From: Dictyobacter aurantiacus
Lineage (GTDB): Bacteria; Chloroflexota; Ktedonobacteria; Ktedonobacterales; Ktedonobacteraceae
NCBI RefSeq assembly: GCF_003967515.1
Contig: NZ_BIFQ01000002.1
Span: 930,001-994,000 of the forward strand
Direction of reading: 5' to 3'
Length of the DNA: 64,000 bases
A model generated the notes under the pieces. That model saw only the letters and a list, made by a program, of their open reading frames with translations, made no database searches and was not told the DNA's origin. Positions within the stretch are counted from its first letter, which is position 1. Each line of letters starts with the position of its first letter. Made by a program: the position numbers and the translations under genes. This document shows, one piece after another, positions 60,011 to 64,000 of the stretch.

Positions 60011-60841
60011 TTATGGATGGAAGATTGAGCCGTAGAGCCCGGGCGGCACGCCAACGATGCGCTTAAAGTGTCTGGTAAAGTGGCTCTGGTCCGCGAAACC
60101 CACAGTGATAGCGATATCTACGCAAGACATCCCCATACCCAGAAGGGCCTTCGCGTGCCTGATGCGTGTCTGTATCTGGTAAGCGTGAGGAGGCAAGCCG
60201 ACCTGGTCTCGAAATGAGCGCAGCAGGTGAAATGGACTGAGACTGGCAATCGCCGCCAGCTGGTCGAGCGAGATATTCTCGGCGTAGTTTTCTTCAAGAT
60301 AGGAACGAACGCGCTGGATGCCCATATGCTCTTTGGTGAACAGGCGCGGGCGCGGATGATCATCAGCGTAGCGCAAAATCAAGCGCGCGAGCGTCCACAA
60401 CATCCGCGATTCCCGCTCAAGGGTCGACGCATGTTCTTCCAGTGCTCGATGGGTAAGGGAGATTTCGGCTCCCAGGTCAGGATCATGCACCACCGGTTCA
60501 GTGAAGAAGGGGATATCGCGTGTCCGGCCGGTAAGATCAGAGACCGCCTGTTGTAAGAGCCCGGTTGATGGATAGAGCATCCTGTAGGTCCAGCCATGCT
60601 CGGCCGCCGCCGAACCGGTATGTACTTCACCAGGATTGATAAACACAATGCTCCCGACTGGCGCGACATGCTGACGTCTCCGATACGCGAACTGCTCCGC
60701 GCCCTGCTCAATGACTCCAATCGCATAACCCTCATGGGTATGGGGAGCAAACGAATGCCTGACATAGGTCGCATGAAGCAGTTCTAGATTGCTCAAGGTA
60801 GCATCCTGCCAGAATTTCACGTACTCATGCTCACGGGGCAT
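60011..60841 (-). CDS. AraC-family transcriptional regulator with cupin sensor
   Basis: This 276-residue regulator has an N-terminal cupin-like sensor (TYVRHSFAPHTHEGYAIGVI, VAPVGSIVFINPGEVHTG). Two C-terminal helix-turn-helices follow: NISLDQLAAIASLSPFHLLR and then SCVDIAITVGFADQSHFTRH with FKRIVGVPPGLY. AraC genes of this type often sit beside and control AzlCD or LysE-type exporters; here azlC and azlD follow in the same direction. AAGGAG precedes ATG 60841. Confidence 0.95.
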   Translation of the reverse strand: MPREHEYVKFWQDATLSNLELLHATYVRHSFAPHTHEGYAIGVIEQGAEQFAYRRRQHVAPVGSIVFINPGEVHTGSAAAEHGWTYRMLYPSTGLLQQAVSDLTGRTRDIPFFTEPVVHDPDLGAEISLTHRALEEHASTLERESRMLWTLARLILRYADDHPRPRLFTKEHMGIQRVRSYLEENYAENISLDQLAAIASLSPFHLLRSFRDQVGLPPHAYQIQTRIRHAKALLGMGMSCVDIAITVGFADQSHFTRHFKRIVGVPPGLYGSIFHP

Positions 60842-61090
60842 GGGTTTCTCCTTCCATCACATAGCTGGAATTGGATCGATGATATTCAATCATAGAATAT
60901 GCGGCCCACGCGAAAAATGCAATGGTGGTAATCCATCGCATCTACGTTATTTTGCCTATCTCTTATGGTAAGGTATCTTAGCATTCAGGTACTCCCAAAA
61001 CTACGTCATATGAGTCATATGCGAGCCTTCTTTTTTCGGTACAGTAGGGGCAGAAGAAAAAAGTGAAGAGAGCCATGAAGGAGGCAGCAT

Positions 61091-62500
61091 ATGGCAGTGG
61101 TGTCATATCCAACCGGAAAAATTGTGCAGGTACTGGGCGCGGTCGTCGACATCGAATTTGAGGCCGCCGAGATGCCAAAGATCTATGATGAGCTGCGGTT
61201 AAAGCAGCCAGACATCGAGCAAGCGCTGGCGTTTGAGGTCGAACAGCATCTAGGTAACAACTGGGTGCGCTGTATCGCGCTAGGAGCGACGGATGGCTTG
61301 CAGCGCGGAGCCGAAGTCATCAGCCTGGGACATCCCATCTCGGTGCCGGTAGGACCACAGACCCAGGGGCGCATCTTCAATGTGCTAGGACAGACCGTCG
61401 ATAACGGCGAGCCGATCACCGATGCGCCGCGCTGGCCCATTCACCGCGAGGCACCCATTCTGGAGGACCAGACCATCAAAGCAGAGGTCCTTGAAACCGG
61501 CATCAAAATTATCGACCTGATCTGTCCCTTCGTCAAAGGCGGCAAGATCGGTGCCTTCGGTGGTGCCGGCGTCGGCAAAACTGTAATCATCCAGGAGCTC
61601 ATCAACAACATCGGAAAACAGCACCAGGGCAACAGCGTCTTTGTCGGCGTAGGCGAACGCACGCGTGAGGGCAACGAGCTCTATCATGAAATGATCGAAC
61701 GCGGCGTCATCGATCGTGTATCGATGGTCTATGGGCAGATGAACGAACCGCCGGGATCACGTCTGCGCGTCGCCCTGACAGGTCTAACCATGGCCGAATA
61801 CTTCCGCGACGCAGAACATAAAGACGTACTGCTCTTCATCGACAACATCTTCCGCTTCTCGCAGGCCGGCGCCGAAGTCTCAGCGCTGCTTGGTCGCATG
61901 CCATCAGCGGTAGGCTATCAACCCAACCTGGCGGAAGAGATGGGGGATCTACAGGAGCGCATCACAAGTACTGCCAACGGTTCGATCACCTCGCTGCAGG
62001 CCGTCTTTGTGCCAGCGGACGACTACACCGATCCCGCCCCGGCCACAACCTTCGCCCACCTGGACGCCAACGTCTCGCTGGAACGCTCCCTGTTTGAGCA
62101 AGGGCTCTATCCAGCTATAGATCCCCTGGCATCGACCAGCCGCATCCTGGATCCAGGTGTGGTGGGCGAAGAACACTATAACACCGCACGCGACGTACAG
62201 CGCTTACTGCAACGCTATCGTGAACTGCAGGACATCATCAACATCATGGGAGTCGAAGAGCTCTCGGATGAAGACAAGCTCACGGTCACGCGCGCCCGCA
62301 AGATGCAACGTTTCCTGACGCAGCCGCTCAGCGTCGCCCAGATCTTCACCAACCTGGAAGGGCGCTACGTCACGATCCCCGAGACGCTACGTGGGGCCAG
62401 AGCGATCATAGCTGGTGAATACGACGATATACCAGAGGGCATGTTCTACATGGTCGGAGGTATTGACGAGGTCGTAGAACGCTGGAATGAGCAGCGGTAA
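61091..62500 (+). CDS. atpD: F-type ATP synthase beta subunit, stand-alone
   Basis: This 469-residue protein is full length with all functional motifs. The P-loop GGAGVGKT covers residues 157-164. Catalytic Glu is in VGERTREGNELYHEM, Walker B in VLLFIDNIFRFSQAGAEVSA, and DELSEED-like in GVEELSDEDKLTV. QPLSVAQIFTNLEGRYVTIP is followed by the C-terminal helical region. It catalyses ATP synthesis/hydrolysis only within an alpha3beta3 complex. No other atp gene flanks it: upstream is a divergent AraC gene, downstream a convergent AAC(3). A second copy within a true atp operon is therefore expected elsewhere. AAGGAGG precedes ATG 61091. Confidence 0.95.
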   Translation: MAVVSYPTGKIVQVLGAVVDIEFEAAEMPKIYDELRLKQPDIEQALAFEVEQHLGNNWVRCIALGATDGLQRGAEVISLGHPISVPVGPQTQGRIFNVLGQTVDNGEPITDAPRWPIHREAPILEDQTIKAEVLETGIKIIDLICPFVKGGKIGAFGGAGVGKTVIIQELINNIGKQHQGNSVFVGVGERTREGNELYHEMIERGVIDRVSMVYGQMNEPPGSRLRVALTGLTMAEYFRDAEHKDVLLFIDNIFRFSQAGAEVSALLGRMPSAVGYQPNLAEEMGDLQERITSTANGSITSLQAVFVPADDYTDPAPATTFAHLDANVSLERSLFEQGLYPAIDPLASTSRILDPGVVGEEHYNTARDVQRLLQRYRELQDIINIMGVEELSDEDKLTVTRARKMQRFLTQPLSVAQIFTNLEGRYVTIPETLRGARAIIAGEYDDIPEGMFYMVGGIDEVVERWNEQR

Positions 62501-62516
62501 GCTGGCAAACGGCCAG

Positions 62517-62550
62517 AGCGCCACGCGGGATCACGATCCTCGCTGGCGCT
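62517..62550. terminator. Hairpin at the atpD/AAC(3) junction
   Basis: AGCGCCA pairs with TGGCGCT and continues with GCGGGAT-type inner pairs. It starts 17 bases after the atpD stop and overlaps the final codons of the opposing gene. No T tract is obvious. Confidence 0.5.
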
Positions 62551-63340
62551 TTAGCCAGGCGGCCGCGAAATCGATCGCGGGCCGCTGCTGGAAGAGGCGG
62601 CAGGACGCCTGCCCGACACTGCCACGCAACACCTGCTGAGTCTGCTCAAACTCGTGACCGATGGCAGGAAAGATGTCGGCATCCAGCTCAATATCTTTAA
62701 AGCGCTTCCATACGCGCTGACCATTTTCAATGATCGGAGCCCCCAGCGTCACCTCTTGCGCGCCTGGAACGCGATACTCAGCCAGGTGGAAAGTCGTATT
62801 GCTATCGTAGCCAACCCCGAGCAACAATGCCCAGCCATTCAGCTCATACATGCGCGCCAGGGGCGAGCGCTCGCCCAGGCCATACTCCAGTCCATGATCA
62901 GCGAGAATCTGATCAGCATGGTGGCCCCAGGCCGCGAACGAAACCTGCGGATGATTGCTGCGCAGCACACCGGGATAGGTCCGAAACGCCTCCACGACAA
63001 CGCCCATCTTATAGGATGGCGTCACCTCGGGCCGAAAGGCCGGCATCGCCTCATAGATAATATCCCACCAGGGCTGCGGCACCGGAGGCTTCTGCCAGCT
63101 GGCCGGATCAGAATAATTGCCGGTCTGCGTCGGCATCACCAGGGTACCCGCATCCGTAACGACATCCATCAAAGCCTCCACCAGCGCCACCGCCCCCCCG
63201 CAGACCCAGCCCAGCGAGCTCAACGACGAATGCACCAGCACCCTCATCCCCGGTCTCAATCCCAGTTCCCGTAGATCGTGGGCCAGGCTCTCACGCGTAC
63301 ACAGCCTGGCGGTCTCCCTCACAACCTTTTCCTCAGACAT
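62531..63340 (-). CDS. Aminoglycoside N(3)-acetyltransferase family protein
   Basis: This 269-residue protein matches the AAC(3)/Antibiotic_NAT fold. VLVHSSLSSLGWVCGGAVAL lies near the front, then TLVMPTQTGNYSDPASW. NHPQVSFAAWGHHADQILAD and LLLGVGYDSNTTFHLAEYRV follow. The conserved His and Glu of the active site (HPQVSFAAWG, HLAEYR) are present. The family acetylates 2-deoxystreptamine aminoglycosides at N3; some environmental members have other roles. Resistance function is possible but unproven. AAAGGGGA precedes ATG 63340. Confidence 0.93.
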   Translation of the reverse strand: MSEEKVVRETARLCTRESLAHDLRELGLRPGMRVLVHSSLSSLGWVCGGAVALVEALMDVVTDAGTLVMPTQTGNYSDPASWQKPPVPQPWWDIIYEAMPAFRPEVTPSYKMGVVVEAFRTYPGVLRSNHPQVSFAAWGHHADQILADHGLEYGLGERSPLARMYELNGWALLLGVGYDSNTTFHLAEYRVPGAQEVTLGAPIIENGQRVWKRFKDIELDADIFPAIGHEFEQTQQVLRGSVGQASCRLFQQRPAIDFAAAWLKRQRGS

Positions 63341-63404
63341 AAATCCATTATCCCCTTTCTATTCGCAACCTGAACAGACTACCATCCATCGCACATAAAA
63401 GCAA

Positions 63405-63575
63405 CAGTCTTATGTTAGTTGGTGTGGCAGGAGCGCATTCGCGCTCCTGCCACACCAACTAACATAATTTGACAAATTATGTTAACGCATGGAGTGCGCA
63501 TTTGCGCACTCCATGCGTTAACATAAAAAATCGCTGCGGCCGCGTAGCGGACGCCCGTGCGGGGGCGATCACGCC
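63405..63575. repeat. Class A element, inverted, with two hairpins
   Basis: Arms of 27 bp (63410-63436 and 63441-63467, loop ATTC) and 23 bp (63477-63499 and 63504-63526, loop ATTT) are perfect. The reversed module (CTGCGGCCGCGTAGCGGACG, CCCGTGCGGGGGCGATC) follows. It lies between AAC(3) and the TrmB gene in a divergent gap. Confidence 0.87.
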
Positions 63576-63608
63576 CCGGTAAAAAGTGTGTCTGACACGC
63601 TCTAACCC

Positions 63609-63637
63609 TTGACAATTGAGAAGCCGATTATTATAGT
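63609..63637 (+). promoter_or_regulatory. Sigma70 promoter of the TrmB gene
   Basis: TTGACA (63609-63614), 17-base spacer and TATAGT (63632-63637) match a housekeeping promoter, 42 bases before the start. Confidence 0.75.
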
Positions 63638-63656
63638 AGTAGTTGGAGCTACTACT
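63635..63656. promoter_or_regulatory. Inverted repeat overlapping the TrmB promoter
   Basis: AGTAGTAG and CTACTACT (8 bp each, 6-base spacer) overlap the -10 and the likely start. It is a possible autoregulatory site for the regulator that follows. Confidence 0.5.
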
Positions 63657-63678
63657 AAAGAGAGAGAAGGAGAGAGTT

Positions 63679-64000
63679 GTGACGATGTCGACCGTTGAGG
63701 AGATGAAGCACCTCGGATTTACCGGCGCGGAAGCACAGATCTATATCTTCTTGCTCCAGCATCCGCTCTCGACAGGTTATGAGATCAGCAAGGGGACTGG
63801 ATTGCCCAGAGCCAATACCTACCAGGCCCTTGAAACTCTGACCGCCAAGGAACGTGTTATAGCTGTGAGCGCGGACCCCGTGCGCTACGCGCCCGTCCCA
63901 CCGGCAAGGCTGCTGAAGCGCATTGAAGAGGAGACCACCCAACGCTGCCAGAGTCTGGAACAGCAGTTGACCGCGCTGGAACGGCCAGATAACGTCGGGC
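63679..64000 (+). CDS. TrmB-family transcriptional regulator, 5' part only
   Basis: GTG 63679 (MTMSTVEEMKHLGFTGAEAQ) with AAGGAG six bases upstream begins a frame that runs past the window end; ATG 63685 is an alternative. The winged helix (FTGAEAQIYIFLLQHPLSTG, YEISKGTGLPRANTYQALET) is followed by a PVRYAPVPPARLLKRIEEET linker and a coiled coil. TrmB proteins regulate sugar or stress genes. The effector domain lies outside the window. A good promoter and an inverted repeat precede it. Confidence 0.9.
   Translation, partial: MTMSTVEEMKHLGFTGAEAQIYIFLLQHPLSTGYEISKGTGLPRANTYQALETLTAKERVIAVSADPVRYAPVPPARLLKRIEEETTQRCQSLEQQLTALERPDNVG

Overview
The window is a gene-dense stretch of a bacterial chromosome with no phage, plasmid, rRNA, tRNA or CRISPR features that I can recognise. 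Gene content suggests a large-genome, soil-type bacterium. It carries many PAS/GAF sensor kinases, single-domain receivers, a NB-ARC/TPR/LuxR regulator, two sugar ABC importers without their own ATPase, TreT, TrmB, FmdA/FmdB and FemX. This mix, with moderate GC and very frequent intergenic palindromes, resembles Chloroflexota of the Ktedonobacteria type. That assignment is an inference from content, not a database match.

Layout. 1-11 kb holds signalling genes (a partial GAF/PAS kinase, a kinase/OmpR-type regulator pair, a lone receiver, a 907-residue PAS/GAF kinase), a two-TM membrane protein and a FUSC-type exporter. 11.3-13.8 kb is a three-gene operon (UPF0261, TIM-barrel, cupin); the first two are the two halves of plant Tm-1. 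14-16.1 kb holds an MFS exporter and a uridine-kinase-like protein. 16.4-20.7 kb is a LacI-controlled sugar ABC importer. 20.8-24 kb holds a receiver, a D,D-carboxypeptidase and a LysM/transglycosylase-like wall protein. 24-27 kb is an amide-nitrogen module (FmdB, formamidase, urea channel). 27-32 kb holds FemX, an ECF sigma factor with a small follower, and an SPFH protein with a helical partner. 32.4-36.8 kb holds an ArsB-like permease, a USP, small proteins and a GNAT. 36.8-40 kb is a second sugar importer paralogous to the first. 42-49 kb holds a membrane kinase, a D-2-hydroxyacid dehydrogenase, a DUF523/TudS-like protein, a TreT-like glycosyltransferase and small Cys-rich proteins. 49.3-53.6 kb is an ABC-2 exporter followed by a NarL-type two-component system. 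54-64 kb holds MurB, a large LuxR regulator, AzlCD, an AraC regulator, a stand-alone F1 beta subunit (AtpD), an AAC(3) and the start of a TrmB regulator.

The most unusual signal is between the genes. At least a dozen long palindromic elements fall into three groups. Class A has a conserved flanking module (CGTCCGCTACGCGGCCGC core followed by a GGTTTT box) next to a 19-36 bp hairpin. The hairpin arms differ from copy to copy, yet each is self-complementary around a conserved GCGC-NNAT-GCGC centre. Class B is about 150 bp, bounded by inverted GTAGGTGC(C/T)GGGC termini; in two places its terminal GTAG supplies the stop codon of the adjacent gene. Class C is a plain long hairpin, mostly within a few bases of stop codons, and behaves like a bidirectional terminator. 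Class A copies sit mainly in divergent promoter gaps. Several have expanded into tandem arrays (91-bp units at 40881-41290, 52-bp units near 42050-42181). Two exact 70-bp palindromes without spacer are also present. I regard this as the best candidate for something undescribed here.
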